Below, one piece after another: positions 23,206 to 35,904 of a stretch of 64,000 nucleotides of DNA. The notes beneath the pieces were generated by a model. It was not told the DNA's origin. It saw only the letters and a program-made list of their open reading frames with translations, and ran no database searches. The stretch lies in contig NC_084815.1 in the NCBI RefSeq assembly GCF_963583255.1, positions 12,633,724 through 12,697,723 on the forward strand. The letters run 5' to 3'. Numbering within the stretch: position 1 is the stretch's first letter; every line of letters starts with the position of its first letter. The position numbers were made by a program, and so were the translations under genes. This DNA is from Pyrus communis (lineage: Eukaryota; Streptophyta; Magnoliopsida; Rosales; Rosaceae).

Positions 23206-24449
23206 TTTTGTCATTAATATAACACTTTTCTCTCGGAATGTTTCTTCCCCATCATTGTGTTCAATTGTTTGTTGTATTCCCTCATCATGGACTATGCCTT
23301 CTTCATTTTGCTCCTTGTTTGATTCGGAAACAGCTTAGGCTTTTTCTTTTTTCTTTCTCATAGTCATTGTCGACTGTTGCAGTGTTTGAAAGGTTTTCTT
23401 CTGCCTCTTTGATCCATCTTCATTCTTTTCTTTAACTGCTACCTTTTTTTCTCCTTTGTTGTGATTGTTTTTGTGCCCTTTTTTCTATGTGCTGTGCGTT
23501 GGTTTTGTAACAATGCCTTCTTCGGGAATGTTTTCAATCTGTAGATGAATAGTTTCCTTCCTTGTACGTGATATTTTTTTTTTGTAAATTATTTTTGAAA
23601 CTGAAGATATTTTGCAAACTGTTTATGAAAGTGTACCAACATAAGAAATTGTTTATGAAACTGAGAAAAAAACAAAGTATTTTGTAGATCCACATAAATA
23701 TTTTTATTTTGTTGAAGTGAGTAAAGCACAAAGATGAAATTACAATAGTAAGTGCAATTTAGGATGATATAAGTTTATACATTACAAGCTAAGTTAGTAA
23801 AAAGTGTTAGTTTCGTAGATCTGTGATGAAATGATGTTGGGTGAAGAGAAAAAGTTGATTTCATTAAAATGGTGTTTAAATTCTTACGTGTCATTGTTTT
23901 TGTGGTTGATTCGAGTTGATCTAATTTATGCAAGTAGTGAACTAAGTATAAAATTGTTAAATTTGTGGAGGAATTTTTTTTTGTATTATTGTTTGGAATT
24001 TTTTTTTTTTTTTACATTTTGTTTGTACCTTTTGGATCACTTGTTGATATCATTTAATTTTTAAAATATAAAGAATAAATATGTTTTATTTTTAGTTTCA
24101 TAAATAGTGTAAACTCATTTTCATAAACAGTGTTCGTTGTCAACTTTCATTTACATGTCCGTTTTTTTTTTTTATTGTTGTGCATAAATGATTTTAATTT
24201 TAATGTTGAAATTATATATATTTGAATGATAATTTTGGATAATAATGTGGACAGTTTTTTGCAATAGACATAACTAAATTATTGTTCAAAAATGATAACA
24301 ATTTATTTTTGTAAATTTTATCAAATGCACTATATTATATAATTTGAAATTCATGATGTAATATGTAGTAGAACTATTATAATTTTCACAATTGTTTTAT
24401 ATCTAGTCATATAATGCGATATGAAATTACATTCATTAATTAATTCACA

Positions 24450-24870
24450 GGCTAATAATGTCTTCTTCATCATAACCATCTAGTATTGTTGTTTTTTTTT
24501 TTTCCTAGAGTTGCATCTTTCTTCAAGCACCCCTTGTTGTCCATTTGAATAACTATTTGCATGATTCACCAATGTGGTTACAATTTTAGCACTTTTCTTG
24601 AATACTTCTTCCTTGTCGAAAGTAGGTTCTATCAATTTGCCCTCTTGTACTTGTTGTCGATAATGAATGACAAAGATCCCACAATCCAACCTACATTTTT
24701 TGGTGAAAAGATAAGTATGATAGGTGAGCAGATCACTAGATAGCATTAGATGATAGATAATGATATCATTTATATTTACACTTACAGTAACTCTAGAACT
24801 TGAATGCTTATGTACTATAAAGTTTGTACGTACGAGTCTTCTTGTTGTTGTGCACAAATCTTGTAACTTT
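24450..24870 (-). pseudogene. Ulp1-like (C48) cysteine protease remnant
   Basis: The minus-strand frame contains RLDCGIFVIHYRQQVQEG, matching the catalytic Cys block (D-C-G-x-x-x) of SENP/Ulp1 peptidases, followed by a Glu/Lys-rich helix ending IVTTLVNHANSYS. The upstream His/Asp part of the active site is not readable. Such genes accompany MuDR in plant MULEs; the original substrate would be a SUMO-like protein, by family knowledge. Confidence 0.5.
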
Positions 24871-25374
24871 CAATATCTATTGTGATGGTGTTGTCACTCT
24901 TGAAGTCTTTGTATATTGTTTGAATCTTGTCTCACTGCAAAAAAAAGAAAAAATAGAATGTTTTGTATGAAACAATTTGGTACATAGATTAGATTTTAGT
25001 TAAGGTTTTGTTCTTACCACTTGTAGAGCATGGTAAAAAAATATTGGTCTCTACCTCCTTCAAACCTTGGTAGTTTGGAATTCTAATGTGTCATTGTTCG
25101 TTTCTGAATGTCCCAAACTATCAAGGTGAAGTGGTAGTAGTGCTTCATCGGGATAAAGACTTTTCCAACATTGTCCACATTTTGTTCCAATATTTTCTTC
25201 AAACGTTGGTTAGTATATTACACATCACTCTTTGGTCATTCTTTCTCCATGTCATTTTGTTTGAATAAGAAGAAATATTATATTTATCAAATGGACAATG
25301 GTCATGTGAAGTCTAGATTTATTGTTTGGCTTCCCTTGTCAAATGTTGTAAATTGTACCCCATGCTCTAGTTAG

Positions 25375-26927
25375 TTTTAGGGTTAAAATGCTACTTTTGG
25401 GTTCATGCTGCTGAGAATATCATTTCAAGAGCTTAACTTCTCTCATCAAAGGTTTGTTTATACATATGCATTTCATACCATTGCTTCCAGTTCATTTTGT
25501 TTAGTGGTTATGTCTAGTCAAAACTTCTCGCTACTTTCACGTGAGCTGGGCTTACACTTTAAGACAACCCACATGGGCTTTCTGACAACTTTTTCCCCAA
25601 TAGTGTTTTTCAACTCTAGATATTTCCAGATTGATTTTGCACATGAAACATGGTTTTTTTGGTCCCCTTTTTGTCTGAATATCAAGCCTTCTTTAAAAGA
25701 TCAATCTAGGGTTCATTGTTTTTTGGGGTTTGAGATTGGAAAAGTTTTTGAGAGCTTCATTTTCATCTCCATCTCAGATCTCCTAGGAGCATCAAGCATA
25801 TTTTATGGGTAATTTTCTTCATCGAATATTTCTAAATCTATCTTTGAAATTATGTGCTTAAATTCGTTTTAATGCTCATTTGTTATGGCTAGGAGTTTTA
25901 CATTTTAAAAAGCTTTGAGCTACCTCTTGTGTTTCATTGAAACTGTAGCCACAAAATCATGTTCATGCATGAAACACCCAATCACTGCATATTAGGTAGC
26001 ATTGTCTTCATGGTTTTGTTTTAATTTGGTGGTTAAGTTCTTCACGTTTTAAATCTTTAAACTGACCCCTTTCTGGATTCGCGTCAGTTCATCTTTCAAG
26101 TGTTTGATTGATGAAACTGACTAGACATCGAATCTAGATTTGCATCAACTTCATCATAACATCATTTGCATAAGTTGATTTGATTTCTATGCCACAAGGT
26201 GAAGAGCTCAGGAGGAGCTGCCACCTGGTGAAAACTAAAGGAGTTTATCTCATGCAAGGTAAGGTTGCACAAAGGTACAAGTTGCTCTGTGGATTAAGAT
26301 CTAGGAACTGAGCTTGTGTGGTTACTTTGTAAGAATCTTGATTTCATTAGTGGATTGGACTCATTGGAGAGTCCCCAATTTTTTAACCCAGAGGTGGGGT
26401 TTTTAGGCCAAAAACTTCATGCGTTCTTTGTCTCTTAAGCTTGTCCACATATCTTAATTGTTTGCATATGTTTCATGCATCCTATGAATTGTTATTTGAT
26501 ATGTGTTAGAGACTAAGTTTACACTGCATATTATGAGTAATGAATTGATTTGTTGTTGACTAAGATAACTCTTAGTGAACTAAGTTTGGTTCATAGATTT
26601 GCATTTGATTAACTGAAAAATCTGTACTTAGTTGACTGGTGAGCATGATTAGTCAAACCACCATACTTTAATTCATAATTACCTTGTTATTACTGTTCGG
26701 TTAATGAACCGATATGTAAATGTGTTCAAGCTTAGGAATTATTGTTGTGAAACTAATCTGGGTAGACTCTGATTAGTTGAACATATTGGTCAGTTAGGTT
26801 TTGCTCTTTCAACCGCATGTTATATCACTGGCTAACTTGTGACTAGTTGACTAGCTCATTTGACTAGTCTACTGTACAAAGTTAATTTTCATTTGCAGGA
26901 TATTCCTCCTAGTACCCAATTGCAAGT
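25375..26927. other. Unassigned region
   Basis: Mixed AT-rich sequence. The ORF at 25405-25812 (135 codons) contains Phe/Ser-rich text with no recognised domain. No LTRs, TIRs or RNA genes were seen. Confidence 0.35.
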
Positions 26928-27300
26928 CACTAGTAGAAAAAAACCATTTGCATGACAGATCTTTGTGCGATGAAGCAAACAACGTCGTGCAAGGGTGTTT
27001 TGTCCGACGAAATTAAGACATCGTTGCGTAAATTCATCGCACATTGTGCGATGCAAGGTTTTGTCGCGCAAATGGGCCTTGCACAATGAAGAAACAACCC
27101 CATCACGCAAAGTTTGGCAGAAAACCGCAGGTAAGCCCTTTATTGGCGCCAAACAAATGTGCAACAAAATATTTCCCACAAAGTATTCAGCCCGATGCTT
27201 TTGAATTAAAGGAATCAATACTATATTTAGTGCAGGGTTATGCACGACGAAAGCTTCATCGCCCAAGGTCCCCAAACTTCCTTTAAATTTGTAGTTTTGC
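26928..27300 (+). mobile_element. CACTA transposon left end with subterminal repeats
   Basis: CACTAGTAGAAAAAAACC at 26928 is a classic En/Spm terminal inverted repeat. It is followed by about 350 bp of short GC-rich subterminal motifs of the type TGCGCGACAAA / TTCATCGCGCAA in both orientations. AGT (26925-26927) would be the 3-bp target copy. The opposite end was not found, so the extent is open; a copia solo LTR begins at 27412. Confidence 0.7.
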
Positions 27301-27411
27301 TTTCCCTGTTCTTCACAATTCATTTCAGAAATACTTTACTTTTTTCTGGATTACAATTCCAGTTGTTATTTGAATTTCAGTACAATAGCCGACTTTAGTG
27401 CTCGTTCATCA

Positions 27412-29023
27412 TGATGTGAAAAATATGATTTTATTAAGTTCATTTGAGCAACATTTACACATGCAATTAATAATTAAAGACAGAATTGTGCTTGTATGTA
27501 CTAAAACCAAAACTTTGCCCATTAAAATTCAAAGCCTAGTAGTTGTGAACCAAGACTAAACTCAAATCAAAGAGAAAGGAGTTGAGATTTCTTATACCTT
27601 TGTTGAATCCTCTTTGCATAAGCAAAGGTTAATCACCAAAGAGAGAGTGCCTTCATTCCTTGCTTCTGAGTTCTATGGATTTCTTGGAGGAGGATGGAAG
27701 AATGGATTCTCCAAGTTCCCCAGAAAGGGAACCTCTAAGTTTCCACACCAAGGAGAGACTTGAAGAAGAGAAAAGTGACTTGGGGAGGATTTGATGCTAG
27801 TGAAATCCTCCCTAAGAGCAGGCCTCCTAGAGAGAAAATGAGATTTTTTGTTCTCTCCAATTTCCTCTATAGAAAACCCTAAATAAATTTAGCTTATAAA
27901 TTTCCTTTTATAGCCTCTCACATTTGAGTGGCATAGTTGAAATTAAACTAAACCCTATGTATGGTCGGCATTGGGGTTATTATTGAGCATTTAGGCCCTT
28001 TGTATTTTAAGTTGTCATACAACCTAAGTTATTGGGCTTGACTATTCGAAGCCCATTGGGCCTTGAGGCCCAAAACTAACCCGAGGCCTAAAACGAACTT
28101 ATTTGTTTGATTAATTAATTTAATTAACATATTAAATAATTCTAACCATAAACAATTAAACTATTTAATTGTCCTTACTCAACTCCATTGTTTCTTTAAT
28201 CTATATCGTACACAGTGTACGATCCATTAGGTCATTCTCTAAACCAATACTCTTGATCACATTGTTTGGATGATAGTTTATTCATGTCTATTATCCAATG
28301 TGATCCTCTCGTTTATATGATTACCATGAATGTGATTTGGAACATACTTCCTAAACCGTATTCATTTGCTATGGCTATATAATCTTAATCATATCATAGA
28401 GTATTCTCCTTCAATGGTTTGAAGGTTAGAGATCCCTAATTGCACACTCACATATGCCTCTACGATTAGGTAGCTTAACCGTAATGATGCCATGGACATT
28501 CTCAATAGAATGCCTTTAACATAATCAAAGATTAAGGACCTAACCATAAGACAACTATAGTGCCTCAGGTCAAATGACTACTTTACATTATCCCAACCAC
28601 GAGTTCTTATGTGACATAAGTATGAGAACTCCTTGTTGATCGTATTCAATGGACTCATTCTCTATTAACCACCTACATACTTGTCTTGGTGTCAATCACA
28701 CCAATGACTCAAGACTAGTCACTCTCTCGGAGAGAAGACATAGCATGTACTGGTCTTAACGGATCGTCAATGCCCAATTGGCAATCCTATGATCAGGAAC
28801 ATATAAGATATGTGCATGGAAGAGAATGGTCTCATGAATCTAACTTCTTTAGATCACATTCTCCTAATTACATATTCCTTGAACTTATTGTTTAAGCGTG
28901 TAACATTTATATGAGGCGGCTTCAAATAGTAATCTTTGTCCTTATATTAAGCTAGTTTAGTTTAACATGTGAAATGTCCATAAAGTATCATTATATGATT
29001 GGATTTAGGGCACATTTTCAACA
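27412..29023 (-). mobile_element. Solo copia-type LTR (1.6 kb), TSD CATCA
   Basis: On the minus strand it starts TGTTGAAAATGTGCCCTAAA and ends TTTTTCACATCA, with perfect CATCA duplications at 27407-27411 and 29024-29028. There is no PBS, PPT or coding sequence, hence a solo LTR. It is the same family as the truncated LTR at 17885-19495. The TGTTGAAAATGTGCCCTAA start resembles common plant copia LTRs. Confidence 0.9.
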
Positions 29024-29272
29024 CATCAAAGAGAATCGAGGGCGAAGGTTCTGGAAAAGGTAATACGTACTAAATTTTGTGATTTGTATAAAGTATATTT
29101 TGCTTTACTATTTTAAATTAATATTTATTGGTAAACAAGAGAAATAAGAGAGCTGCGCCTCGGGTCTGATACACTTTAGGTGGGAGTCACTACCGAATCA
29201 TGTATGAAGAATTAAAGGGATTTGGGGAGTCAGAGATGTGCTCCAAGTTTAGGTGCGACATTGGGTCATTAG
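29024..29272. other. CACTA leader remnant / Cassandra target flank
   Basis: Continuation of the sequence interrupted by the solo LTR: a GAAAAG|GTAATA donor-like motif near 29059 resembles a transposase leader intron. The last part is the Cassandra target site. No gene is readable. Confidence 0.3.
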
Positions 29273-29591
29273 TGTGACATCCCACATTGCCTAGGGGAGT
29301 GATCCTTGTATGTATATTCCCATCCCTACCTAGCACGAGGCCTTTTGGGAGCTCATTGGCTTCGGGTTCCATCAGAACTCCGAAGTTAAGCGAGTAGCGC
29401 GCGAGAGCATTCCCATGATGGGTGACCCACTGGGAAGTTCTCATTTGAGTTCCCAGAAACAAAATCGTGAGGGCGTGGTCAGGGCCCAAAGCGGACTATA
29501 TCGTGCTACGGTGGTGGAGCGGGCTCGGGAAGTGGTCCCCCCCGGGCCAGGATGTGACAATTTGGTATCAGAGCAGAACCCTGGCTGTGGT

Positions 29592-31205
29592 TGATAGGAT
29601 TAAAAGCACACCACAAAGTAGCACACAAATGTCCTATTAATTTTCCTTATTAACAGTAAGATTTATCAATTGTAGCATATGAAAATAAGGGTCTTTCCCA
29701 CATAAGATTATTTTATCTAACTACTTAAAATGTCACAAAAACTGGGTTGTTATCCCTACTGACCAGCCACCGAAAAATAATTAATAGACCGAATTATACT
29801 TATCTAAAGTGTATGAAACAGAACAGATTTTGGGGATTTTTGGAGTTGATTTGCTATTTAAATTAAATCGAACAAAAACAGAACAAAAACAAATTTTAAG
29901 TAGTTCACAAATTAAGAAAAACGAGTTAGGAGAATTGCTATCCACCACCAAATAATCATGCAAACATGTTATGTTTCATTCAAATTCCTTCTATTTCCGG
30001 ATGAAGATGCTTAAGTTGGCTCAATGTTAAAACTCAACCTATTACTGTTTCTTATGTAGTATGTTAAGAGAATGGCGTTTTCAACTTAACTTAGTCCTTA
30101 GCATGCAATCTAGAATGGTGTGTTCATAGATTTAACAAGTAGAAATCATTAAGGACAAAAAGAGTTTGAGTTATCACAAGGTATCGTAAGTACTGGCGTT
30201 GTCTTACTTATCCTAGAAATTGGTTCACATGTTAATCACAATTAACAAGTACTACTATAGAACATATGTAGGTCCTCATTTGACAAGGGGCTAGCACACA
30301 CATATTCATAGCATTAGAATCCTAGATATGCTTACTAAGTATACATCCGTAGAAAACACACAAAGAATTCATCAATGAGACAAGTAGTGAATCAATTTTC
30401 ATTCGTTCATAAAAGTAATTCAAACGAAATGTCATAACAAACTTGCAATCATATTCAGGGCTTCAAACAGCCCCTAACTACTAAAAATTTAATTACACAA
30501 TCCTTAAGTTAAAACAAAAGATAGACAAGAGTTTGAGAAAATAGAACCGAAAGAAATCGACTAAGGCTCTTCCTTTTCCTTCCTTCCCTAACGCTACTTT
30601 TAAACCAATTCTTGCTGCATCATTTTCTTCTCCTTAACTCACCCACTAATAGCCATTCAGTGATGACAATAAATGAGAGGAAATGGTAAAACAATTGTAA
30701 CTCCTTGGGTAGCCTTTATTCCAATTACTCCCTCTTAATCCTCATCTTTAATTCCATTTCCTCTGATATTTGAATAGGTGTCAGCTGGTTTGTTCTTGAT
30801 TGCATCAGTTTTGGCTGCTAGATTTATTGGATTTATTGCTTTCAATGCTTTCTTGTTAGTTACAAACTGCTTAGTCTCTTGGGAACCTTTCATTATTAAA
30901 ATGGCCATAACTTCTTCTAGAAAAATGATATTAGTAATCCGGGAAATGCTCCAGAAAATAGACATCCGTAGCTTTCCAAGCATAAAGGCTCATTCTCTAA
31001 TTCATTCTGAGCTGTCCGAAACTTGCTTCAACATGCAGTTTTGACGAATTTGTTACTTAAAATCCCCCTTGTGCTATTTTTCTTTTCTTTGCTTGAAAAA
31101 TCCTACAAAACATAAAAACAAAGTAAATAACTCAAAAATATAAGGAACTAACTAAGAAAAGACAAGTGAATTTGATATAAAATATATATAAATATAAGCT
31201 TATCA
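29592..31205 (-). repeat. 3' LTR of the LARD-like element
   Basis: 1614 bp, TG...CA ends. Short minus-strand ORFs inside (e.g. 30735-30983) recur in the other LTR but resemble no protein family. Confidence 0.9.
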
Positions 31206-31814
31206 AATACCCCCACACTTAGCTTTTGCTAGTCCTCGAGCAAAACAAAGAAAACATGAAAAAGTAGCAACATGAAAAACATTAGCTCCCCACTATGTGA
31301 CCCTCGTAGAATTTCATTCAAGGAAAAAAATCATCAAGAACCTTAGCTAGCACCAAACAAGCTAATCCAAGCTCATCTTCCTTATTCAAATGTTAACAGC
31401 GACCTTTTAATCATCCTTGAAGTGTAGTGTGTGTAATAGCCATGCTAATGCAATTTCAAGTTTTGTTTTAAAACACCACATGCAAACTAGTGACCTTCTC
31501 ACGGGACATACACTCAATCACACATATGTTTAGTTTAACGTGTTTCGCTCAAAGAATCAAATGTGAAAGATCTACCATAAGCTTGCATAAAGATCACATC
31601 TCCACAATCATAATTGCAAAACTTAAATCAAGAGGACATTCATTGGATATAATGAGGCTTAGGGAGAGGGTTATAGAAATGAAAGGATAGGTAAACACAA
31701 TTTCCAAGCTACATTGCAAGCAATTCCCTTGTTGAGATTTATAAGAGCTCAACCTCTCCAACCACTCTACTAATACCTTCAACCACATCCCTAAACTGAA
31801 ACTTTAAAGACCTT

Positions 31815-31950
31815 TCTTTGTATACAATTTTTCTTTTTCTTCTTCTTCTTCTTCTTTTTTTTTCTTTTCTTTTCCTTCTTCTTCTTCTTCTTCTTTTTTA
31901 TTATTTTATTATTTTATTATTATTTTATTTTTTTATTTTTGAACCAATTT
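31815..31950 (+). repeat. (TTC)n/(TTA)n microsatellite
   Basis: Long runs of TTC/CTT then TTAT repeats inside the LARD-like internal region; they create a spurious Leu/Phe ORF. Confidence 0.9.
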
Positions 31951-32569
31951 TGCACATAACTAAATACAAACATGAAATACCCCCACACTTATTCTTTTGC
32001 CAAACTCCTTCAAAGTACTTCACAAACATTTCTCATAAGACAATCTCACATTGCTTACTAGCTAGCTTGGAAAGGGTAAGGAAAAATGTTTAAGATATAA
32101 GGGCAGACATATCTGGTGATAAGAAATAAAAGGCTCAACATATACGGCTCAAATTGGCAATCTAATGATATCGTTTTTCTTTAGGAAACATGCTTATTTG
32201 GGCCATGGTAATAAACCTAATGCCTCTATCCTTTTCAAGTTCATGCAATCAATGACAAACATTTCAAAAGATCGTTACGCAAGTTCTAGAGATGTAAGTC
32301 ACATAAGTTCATCACACATGAATGAGTGTATGAAAAATGCACACACATTCAACAGGCTCAAAAAGTCACATAGGCTGTATATGGTCACTATATTCACATA
32401 CGAAGCTTTAAGTCATGCTTTAGTTTCACATCAACAAGGCTATTTGCATTTGGTTTTTCAAAGATGATTAAACATGTAAAAGGCTAACAAGAGAATAAGG
32501 AATTTCACACAACACATGCTTACTAAGTTCTTGATCACCGTGGTTCAAATTCAATCCAGTTATATCATT

Positions 32570-33201
32570 TGTCACATCCCGGCCCGGGACGGATCACTTC
32601 CCAAGCCCGCTCCACCACCATAGCACGATATTGTCCACTTTCGGCTTACTTCACGGTTTTGTTTTTGGGAACTCACGAGCAACTTCTCAGTGGGTCACCC
32701 ATCATGGGATTGCTCTAGCCCCCTTCTCGCTTAACTTTGGAGTTCTTATGGAACCCGAAGCCAGTGAGCTCCCAAAAGGCCTTGTGCTAGGTAGGTATGG
32801 GAATATATATTTAAGGATCACTCCCCTGGACGATGTGGGATGTTACAATCCACCCCCCTTAGGGGCCCGACGTAATCGTCGGCACGCACACGGCCAGGTT
32901 TAGGCTTTGATACCAATTGTCACATCCCGGCCCGGGACGGATCACTTTCTAGGCCCGCTCCACCACCGTAGCACGATATTGTCCACTTTGGGCTTACCAT
33001 TCCCTCACGGTTTTGTTTTTGGGAACTCACGAGCAACTTCCCAGTGGGTCACTCATCATGGGATTGCTCTAGCCCCCTTCTCGCTTAACTTCGGAGTTCC
33101 TACGGAACCCGAAGCCAGTGAGCTCCCAAAATGCCTCGTACTAGGTAGGGATGGGAATATATATTTAAGGATCACTCCCCTGGGCGATGTGGGATGTTAC
33201 A
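32570..33201 (-). mobile_element. Inner Cassandra TRIM, TSD TCATT
   Basis: LTRs 32570-32847 (278 bp, small deletion in the GGCTTAC...CACGG part) and 32918-33201 (284 bp) flank a 70-bp internal domain with the initiator-Met primer site on the minus strand. Perfect TCATT duplications are at 32565-32569 and 33202-33206. It lies in the internal region of the LARD-like element and is the youngest layer of the nest. The 5S-like segment is present in both LTRs. Confidence 0.95.
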
Positions 33202-33910
33202 TCATTGGGTCGGGAAACTAACAAAAATCTAATACAAAACAATAAATAAAACAAGACAATATTTTTGGATTTTCAAATCTTCCGGATTTTCTCTTTTTGG
33301 GTTTTTTTTTAGGGTAAACAAAACTAATTAAGAAAACAAAAAGCAACAACAAGGAAACAAATTAAACCAGTTCTTAGTCAAAGGGACGAAAATTTTCAAT
33401 TTGGTCATTTTTTCAATCCTTACCCTCAAACTTAAACTGGACATTGTCCCTAACGTCAGAAAACACAATAATGCATAAAATAAAAATAAAATAAAATAGT
33501 AAGAAACAAAATAAAGCATTTGGACTAAAAACTTCCCTAATTTGCAGTAAAATCAAACGATGACCCCCAAACTTCAATTTTGCAATGAACTCCAAGGGTG
33601 GACACAACCAAATGTTCTTCAAAAGAACCGAAGGCGAGAATTAAATAGAAGAACTTTTTGTCCAATGACAAGGCTTTTCCTCAAGATCATGTTGTCATGA
33701 AATGCCTTTGATTTCTTGAAGCTTTCGAAGTGTTTGTTCAAGCTCAGGATTGTAGGAAGCTAGGTCAATGCTCTTGGACCTTCGAGTATGCATATACTAC
33801 GAAGAGTACCTGAAAAAAAAAAAAAAAAACACTAATTAGACAAGAAAAGAAAACAATAGAAAAATAAGTAATTAGAAATAACAATCCCTGGCGACACGGC
33901 GCCAAAAATT

Positions 33911-35570
33911 TGATAGGATTAAAAGCACACCACAAAGTAGCACACAAATGTCCTATTAATTTTCCTTATTAACAAAAAGATTTGTCAATTGTAACATATG
34001 AAAATAAGGGCCTTTCCCGCAGAAGATTGTTTTATCTAACTACTTAAAATGTCACAAAAACTGGGCTGTTATCCCTACTGATCAGCCAATGAAAAAATAA
34101 TTAATAGACCAAATTATACTTATCTAGAGTGTACGAAATTTTATATGCAAACACTAGACACATAAAACTACACTCACACAAATTTTGGGGACTTTGGAGT
34201 TGATTTGCTATTTAAATTAAATCGAACAAAAACAGAACAGAAACAAATTTTAAGTAGTTCACAAATTAAGAAAAACGAGTTAGGGGAATTGCTATCCACC
34301 ACCAAATAATCATGCAAACATGTTATGTTTCATTCAAATTCCTTCTATTTCCGGATAAAGATGCTCAAGTTGGCTGTTAGAACTTAACCTATTACTCTTT
34401 CTTATGTAGTATGTTAAGAGAATGTTGTTTTCAACTTAACTTAGTCCCTAACATGCAATCTAGAATGGCGTGTTCATAGATTTAACAAGTGGAAATCATT
34501 AAGAACAAAAAGAGTTTGAGTCATCACAAGGCATCGTAAGTACTGGTGTTGTCTTACTTATCCTAGAAATTGGTTCACATGTTAATCGCAATTAACAAGT
34601 ACTACTCTAGAACATATGTAGGTCCTCATTCGACAAGGGCTGGCACACACATATTCATAGCATTAGAATCCTAGATATACTTACTAAGTATGCATCCGTA
34701 GAAAGCACATAAAGAATTCATCAATGAGATAAGTAGTGAATCAATTTTCATCCGTTCATAAAAAGAATTCAAACGAAATGTCATAACAAACTTGCAATCA
34801 TATTTGGGGCTTCAAACAGCCCCTAACTACTAAAAATTTAGTTACACAATCCTTAAGTTAAAACAAAAGATAGACATGAGTTTGAGAAAATAGAACCGAA
34901 AGAAATAGACTAAGGCTCTTCCTTTTCCTTCTTTCCCCAACGCTACTTTTAAACCAATTCTTGCTACATCATTTTCTTCTCCTTAACTCACCCACTAATA
35001 GCCATTCAGTGATGAAAATAAATGAGAGGAAATGGTAAAACAATTGTAACTCCCTGGGTAGCCTTTATTCCAATTACTCCCTCTTAATCCTCATCTTTAA
35101 TTCCATTTCCTCTGATATTTGAATAGGTGTCAGCTGGTTTGTTCTTGATTGCATCAGTTTTGGCTGCTAGATTTATTGAATTTATTGCTTTCAATGCTTT
35201 CTTGTCAGTTACAAACTGCTCAGCCTCTTGGGAACCTTTCATTGTTAAAATGACCATAACTTCTTCTAGAAAAATGATATTAGTAATCCGTGAAATGGCC
35301 CAGAAAATAGACATCCGTAGCTTTCCAAGCATAAGGGCTCATTCTCTAATTCTTTCTGAGCTGTCCACAACTTGCTTCCAAAGTCAGCTGACCTGCACAA
35401 GCAGTTTTGGCGAATTTGTTACTTAAAATCCCACTTGTGCTATTTTTCTTTTCTTTGTTTGAAAAATCCTGCAAAACACAAAAATAAAGTAAATAACCAA
35501 AAATATAAGGAACTAACTAAGAAAAGACAAGTGAATTTCATATAAAATATATATAAATATAAGCTTATCA
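33911..35570 (-). repeat. 5' LTR of the LARD-like element
   Basis: 1660 bp. It contains an extra ~40-bp stretch near 34140-34180 (TTATATGCAAACACTAGACA) absent from the partner LTR. Confidence 0.9.
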
Positions 35571-35904
35571 GTGGTGTGCCGACGAGGACGTCGGGTCCCT
35601 AAGGGGGGTGGATTGTGACATCCCACATCGCCTTGGGGAGTGATCCTTATATGTATATTCCCATCCCTACCTAGCACGAGGCCTTTTGGGAGCTCACTGG
35701 CTTTGGGTTCCATCTGAACTTCGAAGTTAAGTGAGTAGCGCGCGAAAGCATTCCGTGATGGGTGACCTACTGGGAAGTTCTCGTGTGAGTTCCCAAAAAC
35801 AAAATCGTGAAGGCGTGGTCGGCGCCCAAAACAGACAATATCGTGCTATGGTGGTGGAGCGGGCCCGGAAAGTGGTCCCCCTCGGGTCGGGATATGACAA
35901 TTAG

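Larger units (their letters stand above)
20730..25370. mobile_element. Decayed Mutator-like element with MuDR and Ulp1-like genes
   Basis: The block holds MuDR-type transposase N-terminal remnants on the plus strand and a C48 (Ulp1-like) peptidase remnant on the minus strand. That combination is known for Kaonashi-type plant MULEs. The left edge near 20730 (GGAAAACTAACCAAAAGGGC) may be a terminal inverted repeat, but no matching right end was found. A complete Cassandra (21193-21831) lies in the leader. Stretches 21840-22380 and 23220-24450 are AT-rich with homopolymer T runs and no readable genes. Confidence 0.5.
29592..35570 (-). mobile_element. LARD-like non-autonomous LTR retrotransposon nested in Cassandra, TSD GTGGT
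   Basis: LTRs lie at 33911-35570 (5', minus strand) and 29592-31205 (3'); both read TGATAAGCTTATA...TTAATCCTATCA on the minus strand. Perfect GTGGT target copies are at 29587-29591 and 35571-35575. The PBS on the minus strand, TGGCGCCGTGTCGCCAG next to the 5' LTR (about 33891-33907), resembles the tRNA-Asp site of plant gypsy elements. The PPT is the minus-strand GCTAAGTGTGGGGGTATT next to the 3' LTR. The ~2 kb native internal region has no gag-pol, only (TTC)n and T/A-rich stretches. The LTRs differ by many substitutions and indels, so insertion is not very recent. Confidence 0.93.
29273..35899 (+). mobile_element. Outer Cassandra TRIM, split by a 6-kb retrotransposon, TSD ATTAG
   Basis: The 5' LTR is 29273-29559, followed by PBS TGGTATCAGAGC (29563-29574) and a partial internal domain to 29591. 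The rest of the internal domain (35571-35613, with PPT AAGGGGGGTGGAT) and the 3' LTR (35614-35899) resume after the inserted element. The outer duplication ATTAG is perfect (29268-29272 and 35900-35904). Both LTRs carry the 5S-like segment in sense orientation (CAGAACTCCGAAGTTAAGCG; GATGGGTGACCCACTGGGAA in the 5' copy, GACCTACTGGGAA in the 3' copy). The target appears to be the gag edge of the gypsy element at 35905 onward. Confidence 0.95.

Noticed and set aside
29356..29445. 5S rRNA-like sequence (and five similar sites)
   Set aside because: It lies inside Cassandra LTRs with TSDs and primer sites and diverges from functional 5S in its first half; not annotated as rRNA genes.
31818..32093. 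Leu/Phe-rich ORF resembling a membrane protein
   Set aside because: Produced by a TTC/TTA microsatellite.
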